From assembly GCF_030160235.1 (NCBI RefSeq), contig NZ_BSNY01000012.1, positions 62,001 to 126,000 of the forward strand: a stretch of DNA of 64,000 nt, written 5' to 3'. The stretch is from Mesorhizobium huakuii. Its GTDB lineage: Bacteria; Pseudomonadota; Alphaproteobacteria; Rhizobiales; Rhizobiaceae. This document shows, in pieces, positions 29,889 through 38,396 of this stretch. A program made the translations under genes and the position numbers. Position 1 is the stretch's first letter. Each line of letters starts with the position of its first letter. The notes beneath the pieces were generated by a model. The model searched no databases, was not told where the DNA came from, and was given only the letters and a program-made list of their open reading frames with translations.

Positions 29889-30242
29889 TTATCCTACCGT
29901 GACGTAGATCTTGCGCACCGTTTCGATGGTCTTCCAGACACCGGTGAAGCCAGGCTTCATCACGAAGCTGTCGCCGGCGCGGTAGGTCACCGCCTCGCCG
30001 CCATCGGGCGTGATCTCGATCACGCCGGTGAGGATATGGCAGAACTCGAAAGTCTCCCCCTTGATTGAGCGCGTCTCGCCAGGCGTCGCTTCCCAAACGC
30101 CGGTGTGGACGAGGTCGCCCTTGGCGGCGTCCTGCGCCCAGGTCTTGAAGGCGGGATTGCCGGCAATCAGCCGTTCGGGCATCGCTCTGGATTCGCGCGG
30201 GGGAAATGCAGGGCTGGTATCGACGGTCTTGAGCAGGGACAA
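29889..30242 (-). CDS. Small cupin-fold protein (DUF861-like)
   Basis: This single-domain cupin has about 117 residues. The first cupin motif is partly visible in TPGETRSIKGETFEFCHIL and the second in YRAGDSFVMKPGFTGVW. A TTG at 30242, with AAAGG upstream, is preferred: it adds the segment SLLKTVDTSPAFPPRESRA, which I recall from relatives. An ATG at 30182 would give 97 residues. Such cupins (ureidoglycolate hydrolase- or EutQ-like folds) often accompany amine-catabolic operons, with unknown or isomerase-type roles. Confidence 0.78.
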   Translation of the reverse strand: MSLLKTVDTSPAFPPRESRAMPERLIAGNPAFKTWAQDAAKGDLVHTGVWEATPGETRSIKGETFEFCHILTGVIEITPDGGEAVTYRAGDSFVMKPGFTGVWKTIETVRKIYVTVG

Positions 30243-30265
30243 GGGATGGCCTTTCAGGTTGGATT

Positions 30266-31189
30266 TCAATAGCCGCGCGCCCGGTCGACGAGCCCGATAG
30301 GGTCGAGCCCGTCGCGGTGGCGGCGGATGTTTTCGATGACGGCCAGCGCAGCTGTCACGGGCTGGGTGACGCTGGCGACGTGCGGAGTCAGGATGATATT
30401 CGGATGCGACCAGAACGGATGGCCCACAGGCAGCGGTTCTGGATCCGTCACGTCGATCATTGCCGCCGAAAGGTGGCCGCGGTCGAGCGCGACGACAAGC
30501 GCCTCGTGGTCGAGCTGCGGCCCGCGGCCCGTGTGAACGAGCGCTGCGCCCTTGGGCAGTTTCGCGAACAGGTCGGCATCGAGGAAACCACGCGTATCCT
30601 CGGTCAGCGGAAGTAGGCAGACGAGTATGTCGCTGGCCGCGAGCATCTCCTTCAGTCCAAGCTCGCCATGATGACAGGATACGCCCTCGATCTGCCGTGG
30701 CGAGCGGCTCCAGCCGGCGAGCGGAAAGCTGAAGGGTTTCAGGCGATCGAGGACGGCCTGCCCGAGTTGCCCGAGGCCGAGCACGCCGATCCGGCGCGAC
30801 CCGGCTTGGAGTTGCGTGATGTCGCGCCATTGGCCGGCGCGCTGCTGCGTCAGATAGGCCGGCAGGTTGCGGTGCAGGGCGAGCACGGCCAGCGTCACAT
30901 ACTCCTGCATCATGCGCACGATGCCCTCCTCGATCGTACGCACGATCTTCACCTGCTCCGGTAGGCTATCGAGGCGGAACTGGTCGACGCCGGCGCCAAT
31001 GGAAAACAGGATCTCCAGATTCCTGTAGCGCTCGAGGTTATCCGGTGCGGTCCAGGTAATGAGATACCGCACGGCGTCGGGATCGACTGTTGCGGCATCC
31101 ATCGTGAAGGGGACGTCCGGCAGTTCTCTCGCGAACACTTCGGCGAAGATCGCCCCGCGCCGCGCGTCGGAATTGAAGAGGAATGTCAT
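30266..31189 (-). CDS. D-2-hydroxyacid dehydrogenase (glyoxylate/hydroxypyruvate reductase A-like)
   Basis: The protein has about 307 residues. The NAD(P)-binding motif [16 protein letters not shown] sits in the middle. The catalytic set includes [28 protein letters not shown] and LTPHVAS with the active histidine. It resembles GhrA, which reduces glyoxylate or hydroxypyruvate. The ATG at 31189 has GAAGGGA upstream. A TTG 15 bases earlier overlaps the ArgE-like stop and is a possible alternative. It is second in the minus-strand operon. Confidence 0.88.
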   Translation of the reverse strand: MTFLFNSDARRGAIFAEVFARELPDVPFTMDAATVDPDAVRYLITWTAPDNLERYRNLEILFSIGAGVDQFRLDSLPEQVKIVRTIEEGIVRMMQEYVTLAVLALHRNLPAYLTQQRAGQWRDITQLQAGSRRIGVLGLGQLGQAVLDRLKPFSFPLAGWSRSPRQIEGVSCHHGELGLKEMLAASDILVCLLPLTEDTRGFLDADLFAKLPKGAALVHTGRGPQLDHEALVVALDRGHLSAAMIDVTDPEPLPVGHPFWSHPNIILTPHVASVTQPVTAALAVIENIRRHRDGLDPIGLVDRARGY

Positions 31190-31200
31190 TCCGGTTCCCT

Positions 31201-32325
31201 TCAAGCCGCGCAGCGGGCGCCCAGCGCCCCGATCAACCGCTGGCAGGCGGCGAGTTCATTCGTGAGAATGTATTCGTCCGGCTTGTGGGCGCGATCGATG
31301 TCGCCTGGTCCGCAGATGATAGCATCGAGCCCGGCGTCCTGGTAAAGTCCGGCCTCCGTTCCGTAGCTGACGGCGGCAAGCGGCACCTCGCCTGTCAACT
31401 CGCGCAGAAGTGCCGCCAGTGCCGCGTCTTGTGGGAGCGACAGCGCCGGATAGGCGCTCATCAGTTTCCACTCGACCCGAAAGCCTTGGGCCGCAAGCGC
31501 CTCTGCCCGTGCCTTGACGGGCGCGAGCAGGCTGGCAGGGTCGACGCCGGGTACGGCGCGCGCCTCGAGATCCAGCGTGCAGGTGTCGGGAATGATGTTG
31601 ACCTGATGTCCACCCGCGACCACCCCCGCCTGCAGCGAGGAGTAGGGCGGCTCGAAATCAGGGTCGAACGGACCGTTCGTCAGCCGCTCTGCTTCGCTCA
31701 CGACCGCACTTAGCGCGCCGGCCATGGCGTGGATGGCGTTGAGGCCGAGATCGGGCCGCGACGAATGCCCGGAGCGCCCATTGATGATCAAGCGGGCGGC
31801 CGCCTTGCCCTTGTGGCTGCGCACGGCGCGCAAGCCGCTCGGCTCGCCGACGATCACGCCGAGCGGCTTGGCGCAGAGTTCGGGAAGGCGGGCGATCAAA
31901 TGCGGCACACCGCGGCATCCCACCTCCTCGTCATAGGAGAAGGCGAAATGGATTGGCCTGGCAAGCCGCAGTGCCGCCAGCGCGGGCACGGCGGCGAGCA
32001 CTGCAGCCAGAAACCCCTTCATGTCCGTGGTGCCGCGTCCGTAGAGCCTTTCGCCCTCCTTGCGCAGCGCGAAAGGGCTCGAACTCCATTGCGGCTCGCT
32101 AGCGGGAACGACATCCATATGGCCGGACAGGATATAGCCCGGGACATCACAGGGGCCGATCGTCGCGAAAAGATTGGAACGATCGCCTTCCGGCCCTGGA
32201 AGCAGCGTGACCTGCGTCGTGTGTTTTGCGAGATAGGCTTCGATCCAGCCAGCGATGTCGCCGTTCGGTTTGCCGGCGACCGATGGAAAGGCGACGAGAC
32301 GGTCGAGGATGTCGAAGACGTCCAT
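31201..32325 (-). CDS. argE: Acetylornithine deacetylase / M20 deacylase
   Basis: The 374-residue M20 metallopeptidase-family enzyme has the metal-ligand motif [10 protein letters not shown], then [13 protein letters not shown], and catalytic Glu in [10 protein letters not shown]; a dimerisation domain lies in the middle. The sequence is nearest to ArgE. Its place at the head of a catabolic operon suggests removal of an acyl group from an imported N-acyl amino acid rather than arginine synthesis; that is inference. The ATG at 32325 is preceded by GAGGGCAGGA. The operon promoter should lie in 32326-32563. Confidence 0.88.
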   Translation of the reverse strand: MDVFDILDRLVAFPSVAGKPNGDIAGWIEAYLAKHTTQVTLLPGPEGDRSNLFATIGPCDVPGYILSGHMDVVPASEPQWSSSPFALRKEGERLYGRGTTDMKGFLAAVLAAVPALAALRLARPIHFAFSYDEEVGCRGVPHLIARLPELCAKPLGVIVGEPSGLRAVRSHKGKAAARLIINGRSGHSSRPDLGLNAIHAMAGALSAVVSEAERLTNGPFDPDFEPPYSSLQAGVVAGGHQVNIIPDTCTLDLEARAVPGVDPASLLAPVKARAEALAAQGFRVEWKLMSAYPALSLPQDAALAALLRELTGEVPLAAVSYGTEAGLYQDAGLDAIICGPGDIDRAHKPDEYILTNELAACQRLIGALGARCAA

Positions 32326-32431
32326 TCCTGCCCTCAAAACGTTCGGGTTCGCCGGGATCAGTGCCGTCGACCATATGCTGCTAGATTTCCGGGGAGAGTG
32401 TGTGCATTCTTGCGCTATTGCGTGCCGAAAG

Positions 32432-32445
32432 CTGAAATGTTTCAG
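32432..32445. promoter_or_regulatory. Candidate operator dyad CTGAAA-TG-TTTCAG
   Basis: A perfect inverted repeat (CTGAAA at 32432-32437, TTTCAG at 32440-32445) lies in the divergent region between the six-gene argE operon and the GNAT gene. It sits about 110 bases from either start. The form resembles an IclR- or GntR-type site; no cognate regulator is adjacent. Confidence 0.4.
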
Positions 32446-32563
32446 TTGAATCTTGCGTTGCTGCGCGGCTTTCGAGCTAATCGTACCGGTCCGCTCGTTT
32501 AGCGTTGGCGGGCAGAGAGTGGCCATCGGTGTGCCGCGCTCAGGACGACAATCTTTTAGGGGC

Positions 32564-33466
32564 ATGGACTTGAAGCCGTCGGGAAGCTTGAAAATCGACA
32601 CTTTCTCGATGCGGATCGGCGACATCGAAGGCGTCGAACTGGACCGCTTGCACGCGCACTCGCTCGCTGTGGGATGGCCGCATCGCGCCGAGGACTGGCA
32701 ATTTCTGCGTGAATCGGGAGAGGGGGTCGTGGCCCTCGACGAGATCGGCAGGGTTCTAGGTTCGGCTATGTGGTTCGCGCATGGTGACGATTTCGCCACC
32801 GTGGGGATGGTCATCACATCGCCGCGGCTCCAAACGCTGGGAGCGGGGCAATGGCTGATGAAGCGGGTCTTCGACAAGGTGGTCGGTCGCGATCTGCGCC
32901 TCAATGCAACGCGCGCGGCAAGGCGGCTCTACCTCTCGCTCGACTTCCAACCGGAGAAGACCGTTTATCAATGCCAGGGCATCGCCCGGATGCAGACGAT
33001 GGCCGGGCCGGCAAATGCGCGAGGCGATGTCCGGACTCTGGCCGCGAGGGATATTCCCGCGGCAATCGCGCTCGACGCGGCAGGATTTGGCGTGAGGCGG
33101 GCGGCGCTCATTGAAAAGCTTTTCACGCATTCGGTCGGCTATGGTCTTTTCAAAGGTGACAAGCTGAACGCGTTCGCGCTTTGTCGGCCGTTCGGGCGGG
33201 GCCATGTGGTGGGGCCGGTCGTGGCGGAAAGCGATGCCGATGCCGTGGCGATCGTCCGGCCGCACGTGGCCGACCATTCGGGGTCTTTCCTGCGGATCGA
33301 CACCCACATGGACAATGGCGAGTTCGCCGCCTTTCTGTCGCACAGCGGAATGCCGGTTTTCGACACGGTGCTCACCATGTCGATGGGCAAACGCCTCAAC
33401 GATTTTGCCGTCGGCGACGCCGTTGCACCGGTGACCTATGCACTCGCCAGTCAAACTCTCGGGTAG
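32564..33466 (+). CDS. GNAT-family N-acetyltransferase, two-domain (paralogue 2)
   Basis: This 300-residue paralogue of the protein at 22598-23437 shares GWPHRAEDW (WPHRPQDW in the other), RPFGRGHVVGPVVAES and the C-terminal YALASQTLG. The acetyl-CoA loop is weaker here: LQTLGAGQWLMKRV replaces the canonical Q/RxxGxG/A. Binding may therefore be altered. The ATG at 32564 has TTTAGGGG upstream. It is divergent from the argE-led operon, so the two paralogues bracket the amine/aldehyde enzyme block. Confidence 0.82.
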   Translation: MDLKPSGSLKIDTFSMRIGDIEGVELDRLHAHSLAVGWPHRAEDWQFLRESGEGVVALDEIGRVLGSAMWFAHGDDFATVGMVITSPRLQTLGAGQWLMKRVFDKVVGRDLRLNATRAARRLYLSLDFQPEKTVYQCQGIARMQTMAGPANARGDVRTLAARDIPAAIALDAAGFGVRRAALIEKLFTHSVGYGLFKGDKLNAFALCRPFGRGHVVGPVVAESDADAVAIVRPHVADHSGSFLRIDTHMDNGEFAAFLSHSGMPVFDTVLTMSMGKRLNDFAVGDAVAPVTYALASQTLG

Positions 33467-33635
33467 TTGAGTCCGGGTCGCGGCGAGGCACGGCGGTCCC
33501 GCCCCTCGCCGACACCCTTGCGGCGCCAACTCGAAGAACCGGCCAACGCAGCAGCCAAGATTTCGCCGTTAGGGCATCTATCGTGATGGCCCAGTCCGGA
33601 CCGGATCGTGATCTTGGCCAGGGCATCGGCTGGCT

Positions 33636-33785
33636 TTAGCTGCTCTGTGCCGCTTGCACACCCTCCCCAAAAGGTATGATCGGATCGGCGTCGCCATGAA
33701 TCCGGAGCACCGGGGTACCGGTTGCGGGAGCTAACGGCAATAGCGATGCCAAGCCTAGGTATTTGCCATTGTTCTTAAAAGGGAA
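33636..33785 (-). pseudogene. Relic of an alpha/beta-hydrolase (esterase) C-terminus
   Basis: An unannotated open run of about 49 codons ends in TAA at 33636-33638 and is bounded upstream by a stop at 33786-33788. It has no start codon. It reads LASLLPLAPATGTPVLRIHG followed by DADPIIPFGEGVQAAQ. The TPVLRIHGDADPIIPF part is the strand and acid-loop motif of esterases and PHB-depolymerase-like alpha/beta hydrolases. No nucleophile elbow is found nearby. It looks like the remnant of a deleted gene. Confidence 0.45.
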
Positions 33786-34152
33786 TCACCGCCGCTCGAA
33801 GATCCATCGGAGTACCTGTCCGAGCATGCCATGATCCCGGCTCAAGGCGGAATAATAATCCTCTATACCGAGGGTACCCCGGGTCGAAAGCTTGATGTCG
33901 CGATAGGCGAACCACCAGGCGACGACCAGCGCGACGATGCTGAGCGCGAGCACGACGCCAACGGCGCTCGTCTCAAAAGCCGATCTGGTGCGCGAAGGCC
34001 AGCGTGGTGCTGACCGTTCCAAGGATCACCGCGGATGCCGTGAAGACGCTTATTGTAACCGCGTTGCGCCTTTTTGGCGTTTTGCCGAAATGCGTGCCGG
34101 TGGGATGGACTTGGACGAGCGACGCAACCGCATATACTCGGGCAATTGCCAT
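33786..34152 (-). CDS. Small membrane protein(s), possibly a frameshifted two-helix protein
   Basis: Two short overlapping minus-strand frames each hold one strong hydrophobic helix. The first (ATG 34152 to stop 33973, 59 residues) ends in VTISVFTASAVILGTVSTTL. The second (to stop 33786) contains VGVVLALSIVALVVAWWFAY followed by a polar tail ending RWIFERR. A single frameshift near 33975-34020 would join them into one two-helix protein of about 120 residues. I know no family for it. It could be one broken gene, two tiny genes or chance. Confidence 0.3.
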
Positions 34153-35410
34153 AATGGGAGAACCAGTGCCAACAGCATCTGCGCCACTTGGCGATGGCGG
34201 CGAGACTTGATGCGGCGATCCATTAAGGCAAATCATGACGACGGTCCGCCCGAGTTGGAGCAGTGACGGTATTTTTCGAGACGGCTTGGGCTCGCCGTCC
34301 AATGCCGCGAAGCGCAAAAATCGCCCGATTGGTCTCGATAGCTGATGAAACCTCAAATTTTTTTGCGGCGATTTCCCTTTAAAGTCAAAAGCGTATTTTT
34401 TTTACTGTTCTGGTGTCGGTATTTGCGGTGGCAACGAAAGAATTTGACTGTGATTTCAATTGGTTATAGGCTGGCTGAACAATCGAGTGGGAGTAGGAGG
34501 CGGCGTCGATAGCGGCGTCCGGCAGCCCTACTGCCCTCCTTTTTTGTGCTCACCGGATGTCCTAGACTGTTCCTGCGCTCCTTTCTGACCGTTTGGCTAA
34601 TCAGATACGTCGGCGCTGCGGAAGTAAATCCCGGTCAGTTCCGCAGAGGGCCATGGCGTACCGTGGCTTGCAAATAGGCTGGTCACAATAGGCCCGAACG
34701 AGCGGCTGTCGTTGCCACGTTCGGGTGTGGCAGCAGAGCTGTCCGAATCACAACGGCTGGATTGATTTTGTTGAAAGATCACGTCCCTCCAGGCCCGCCA
34801 ATCTATGAGCATCTCGACCACTTCGGCGCTGAGGCTCCGGGCGACAACGCCCATCAGGTGCTGCAATGCTGCCGGGCCTGTTCGTGGAACGAACCCGAGA
34901 ACGATCGGGCGTAACGTGTAATCGAATTGAAACACGCCGAAGTGCCGGGTGACATCCGCGCGAAACGCTTTGGAGCCATGGTCTTGCTTCACCAGCGAGC
35001 CGAGGAGCGCCGCCGATGACACCCGACCAGATTCGACTGTCCGGGACAGTTTCCGCCAGGTCGTCCCGATGCGCGTGACGGCCGTCGCCCGGTTCCAGGA
35101 GCGCCTGCTCGCGATCGACGAAGCTTGTCGAGCTTTGTTTCCGGTGCGAGACATGACCAAGCAAGGTGCCAAGCTCGTGGCGAGCCCTGGCCTTGTCGTG
35201 CATCGGCAGGACCGTGGCGACACCCCTCCGGGTCCTTTCGCCCAGCTTATTGCGGTACCCATCCCACTGGGGTATTTTAACAGGTGGTTGGGTGCGGCAT
35301 CCATCGTGGGTGCGGCCCTGCCGTTTCGGCAGATCGTGAAGTCTTTAACAGACCAGGTGTCGCAAGCTGTATCTTGCAGCCGACAGGTCATTAGCAGTTA
35401 AGGATGAGCC
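34153..35410. other. Sparse region with no well-supported gene
   Basis: The stretch is visibly less GC-rich than its surroundings, with T-runs around 34354-34410. A 264-codon minus-strand frame (34597-35391) and a 150-codon plus-strand frame (34949-35401) overlap each other. Neither has a recognised family or an obvious ribosome site. The part of the minus frame around 34770-35030 has protein-like composition, so a decayed gene is possible. The best-supported element is the candidate small RNA at 34443-34546. Confidence 0.4.
34443..34546 (+). ncRNA. Candidate small RNA with promoter and intrinsic terminator
   Basis: A sigma-70-like promoter (TTGACT at 34444-34449, TATAGG at 34465-34470; the 15-base spacer is slightly short) would start a transcript near 34477. 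About 70 bases later, GGCAG-CCCTA-CTGCC (34521-34535), CTCC and six Ts form an intrinsic terminator. An alternative pairing of AGTAGG (34492-34497) with CCTACT (34527-34532) would give a larger stem. No open frame starts inside. No match to a named RNA family is claimed. Confidence 0.45.
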
Positions 35411-37960
35411 ATGCTGCGATGTTGCGCGTTCATTGCGGCCCTGATCCTCGCGAGCTTCACGGCGTTCCAGGCTTGTGCCGATCGAAGGGTTGCCCTTGTC
35501 ATCGGCAATTCCGAATACCGCGAAATTCCAGCCCTCAAGAATCCGGACAAGGATGCCGCGGATGTGTCGAACACCTTCCGCCTGGCCGGATTCGATGTGT
35601 TCGTCGCCAAGGACCTCACCAAGATCGAATTCGAAAAGCAGTTCCGCAACTACCTCGCGGCGGCGGACGGCGCCGATCTGGCGATCGTTTACTATTCCGG
35701 CCATGGCTTTCAGATCGGCGGCGAAAATTTCCTGATCCCGGTCGATGCCTCGCTCAAGAACGCGGCCGACATTGAGGTCCAGGCCGTCAAGCTCGACGAT
35801 GTGCTGCAGCAGTTGCGAGCGAAATCGAAGATCCAGGTGATCATCCTCGACGCCTGCCGCAACAATCCGTTTCCGCGCAAGGACTATTGGTTGCGAGACC
35901 AGCTGATCACTGCCGGCGACACCGGCCTTGCGCAGGTGAAAAGCTCGCTGAACACGCTTATTGCCTTCGCCACCGAGCCCGGTGCCGTCGCCTATGACGG
36001 AAGTGGCGACCTCAGTCCTTTTTCCTCCGCCTTCTCCCGTCGCGCATTGGCGCCGAACCAGGAGATACGCTCGGTCATGGCGGCCGTCCGCCGCGATGTG
36101 GTCGAGGCTACGGCCGGTAAGCAGGTGCCTTGGGAAAACTCGTCGCTGATCGACGAGGTCGTCCTCATGCGCCGCGCCAGCCGGCCGGCACTGCCGCCCG
36201 TGTTGGAAAAGGTCGTGCCGTCCGGCGTCGGCCCTGTCGCGCTCGACCTGCCGGAGCCGCTGGATGTCGATGGCGGCCCGGTCACCGTCAGCATCGTGAG
36301 GCCGCCGGCGCTCGGGCGTCTGATTTTGGACGGCAAGCCAGTTGCGGCGGGTGAGCCGATCGCCGGCAAGGATCTCCCGCGCTTGCAGATGGACGTGCCC
36401 AAGGGCGCCGGCATCCAGGAACAGGTCGACATGCTGGCCTATGCCACACGAGACGATTGGGGCGGCGAATCCCAAGGCATCCTGGTGTTCCGGGTCAAGA
36501 ATGGCGAGGGGGCCGAGGGCAAGCAACTCGTGGCCTCGCTCGAGTCCGAGCAGAAGCAGCAGGCGGTGGAACGCGGCATTCACATTGCCGGCGCCGCCGA
36601 AGCGATCGAAAACCGTGACGTCCAGGTTCCAGTCGGTGTCGGCCCGGTTCCGTTGAAGCTGGATTTCCCGACCAAGGATCCGGCGGTCAGCCTGAAACTT
36701 GCGAGCTATCCGGCAACCGGGACGCTGTCCCTGCCGGATCGGACCTTGTCTCCGGATTCGAGCCTGATGGCCGATGAAGTCGACCACTTGCGCTACGAAC
36801 CTCAGATCGGCGCCGTCAAACCATTGATAGTCGGCTTCGAAATCAGGGCTGACAACACTTCGCCAAAGCCGGCGACGATGAAACTGTCGCCCAGCGTAGA
36901 GCCTTGCGACAGGGAGGCGGGTGAACCTCTTGACCTGCAGGGCGTCGTCCCCGGCCTGCTGCCGAACGAAGTCAGCAGCAACGCCGTGGACGTCTGCAGG
37001 GCGGCGGTGAAAGCCTATCCGGACGTCGCTCGCTTCCACTACCAGCTCGGTCGGGCCTTGCTTGCGGTCGGTAAGGTCGACGAGGCCAAGAAGGCAATCC
37101 AGGAGGCTGCCGACAAGGGGCACGTCCGCGCCGTGTTCGAGCTTGGCTACCTCAACGCGACGGGAACGGGAATGCCCGTCAATCGCAAGCAGGCGAATAC
37201 CTTCTACGCCGCGGCGTCCGACAAGGGCGATCCCTATGGGATGACCTCGTGGGGACGCGCCTTGTTCAACGGTTATGGCGTGGAGCGTGACACCACCAAG
37301 GGGCTGGACCTGCTGCTCAAGGCGGCGGCGATGGGGCACACCTATGCAATGAACGATCTCGCCGCGATCTTCACGGAAGGCCGTAATGGTGTGCCCGCCG
37401 ATCCAACTCGCGCCGTGGCCTTCCTTAAATCTGGCGTCGAGCGGCAGGACATGTATTCGATGAATCTGCTCGGCCGAAACTATCTCTCCGGCACGGGAGT
37501 CGAGAAGGACCCGAAGACAGCACTCTCGCTCTTCCAGAAATCCATGGATCTCGGCCAGCCCTACGCTCCCGGCAGCCTTGCACGCATGTACAGGGACGGT
37601 GTCGGCGTGCAGCAGGATCTTGCAGAAGCGCAAAGGTTGTTCGAGTTGGCGACCGACCGAGGCGATCAGTCGGCTGCATATGATCGCGCGGCTCTTGAGA
37701 TGCAGAGGGGCGAGAAGGCGGACCAGGCCGTGGCGGTACGCTACCTTGCTTTCGCGGCCGCGCTCGATCTTCGCAACGAAATTCCCGATGCCAGGAACAC
37801 GCTGGCGAAGTTCGGAGCCAAGGCGAAGACGACGGCCCTGAAGCAGATGCGTGGGAACCTCAAATCGAAGATTTCGGCGGACGGCTCGTTGGATGATCAA
37901 CTGGTCAAGACGGCCAGGGCGGTCTGGGAACAAGCCAACCCGCGTCGGGACTTGTTCTGA
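35411..37960 (+). CDS. Exported caspase-like protease with Sel1 repeats
   Basis: This 849-residue protein has a signal peptide (about 1-23) and then a C14 caspase/metacaspase p20-like domain (about 25-250) with the dyad His98 (YYSGHGFQ) and Cys149 (ILDACRNNPF). The middle (about 260-500) holds two beta-rich segments, each built around GVGPV(A/P)L. The C-terminal third (about 540-780) is a run of Sel1-type repeats (GYLNATGTGMPVN, GRALFNGYGVERD, GRNYLSGTGVEKD). It probably works in the periplasm, cutting after a basic residue as metacaspases do, with the Sel1 array as protein-binding arm. It is the first of three caspases in this locus. Confidence 0.9.
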   Translation: MLRCCAFIAALILASFTAFQACADRRVALVIGNSEYREIPALKNPDKDAADVSNTFRLAGFDVFVAKDLTKIEFEKQFRNYLAAADGADLAIVYYSGHGFQIGGENFLIPVDASLKNAADIEVQAVKLDDVLQQLRAKSKIQVIILDACRNNPFPRKDYWLRDQLITAGDTGLAQVKSSLNTLIAFATEPGAVAYDGSGDLSPFSSAFSRRALAPNQEIRSVMAAVRRDVVEATAGKQVPWENSSLIDEVVLMRRASRPALPPVLEKVVPSGVGPVALDLPEPLDVDGGPVTVSIVRPPALGRLILDGKPVAAGEPIAGKDLPRLQMDVPKGAGIQEQVDMLAYATRDDWGGESQGILVFRVKNGEGAEGKQLVASLESEQKQQAVERGIHIAGAAEAIENRDVQVPVGVGPVPLKLDFPTKDPAVSLKLASYPATGTLSLPDRTLSPDSSLMADEVDHLRYEPQIGAVKPLIVGFEIRADNTSPKPATMKLSPSVEPCDREAGEPLDLQGVVPGLLPNEVSSNAVDVCRAAVKAYPDVARFHYQLGRALLAVGKVDEAKKAIQEAADKGHVRAVFELGYLNATGTGMPVNRKQANTFYAAASDKGDPYGMTSWGRALFNGYGVERDTTKGLDLLLKAAAMGHTYAMNDLAAIFTEGRNGVPADPTRAVAFLKSGVERQDMYSMNLLGRNYLSGTGVEKDPKTALSLFQKSMDLGQPYAPGSLARMYRDGVGVQQDLAEAQRLFELATDRGDQSAAYDRAALEMQRGEKADQAVAVRYLAFAAALDLRNEIPDARNTLAKFGAKAKTTALKQMRGNLKSKISADGSLDDQLVKTARAVWEQANPRRDLF

Positions 37961-37976
37961 TCAACGAGGAGGCAGT

Positions 37977-38249
37977 GTGGTGGGCTGGGCATTGAAACAG
38001 GCAATCGTCGTATCGATCCTATCCGGCGCTCTGGCTGTCGCGGGGTGCACGACCGTGACGCCGAGGGTCGAGCCGACCCCGACTGCGAGACACAAGACGA
38101 AGGTCGTTCGCACGACGACCGCGCCAAAGGTCGTCAGCCGGAAGAAGGTTACCGCCAAGAAACTGATCAAACCGGTTCAGGACGAAACCCCGGCTGTCAT
38201 TGCACCTTTGGGCGGCGGCAGCGGAGGCGGAGGGGGCGGTTGGGGATGA
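37977..38249 (+). CDS. Small lipoprotein with basic core and Gly-rich tail
   Basis: The product has about 90 residues and starts at GTG (37977; GTG 37980 is equally possible) after a strong GAGGAGG. A hydrophobic stretch ends in the lipobox VAGC, then follows a Thr/Lys-rich linker with repeated KVV and KK pairs, and a tail of GGGSGGGGGGWG. It lies 16 bases after the caspase stop in the same operon. It may anchor or bridge an envelope complex. No family was recognised. Confidence 0.72.
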   Translation: MVGWALKQAIVVSILSGALAVAGCTTVTPRVEPTPTARHKTKVVRTTTAPKVVSRKKVTAKKLIKPVQDETPAVIAPLGGGSGGGGGGWG

Positions 38250-38396
38250 GCGCCCGATAGCAGGCAATTCCGCCCGCGCACGGCAGGCTGGCGTTACTTG
38301 TAGTGGCCGACTCGAACCGCTCGCCAAGCAAGGACAAGTGCACTATGCTCCCGTCTCCTGCGGTATCGAGATAGGTTGTCCTGGCGGGGGCGTTCC

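Noticed and set aside
34597-35391. Minus-strand 264-codon frame as a real gene
   Set aside because: There is no ribosome site, no recognised domain, a Ser/Thr/Arg-rich N-terminal half, and a competing plus-strand frame over 34949-35401. Only the middle has protein-like composition, so it is described within the sparse region instead.
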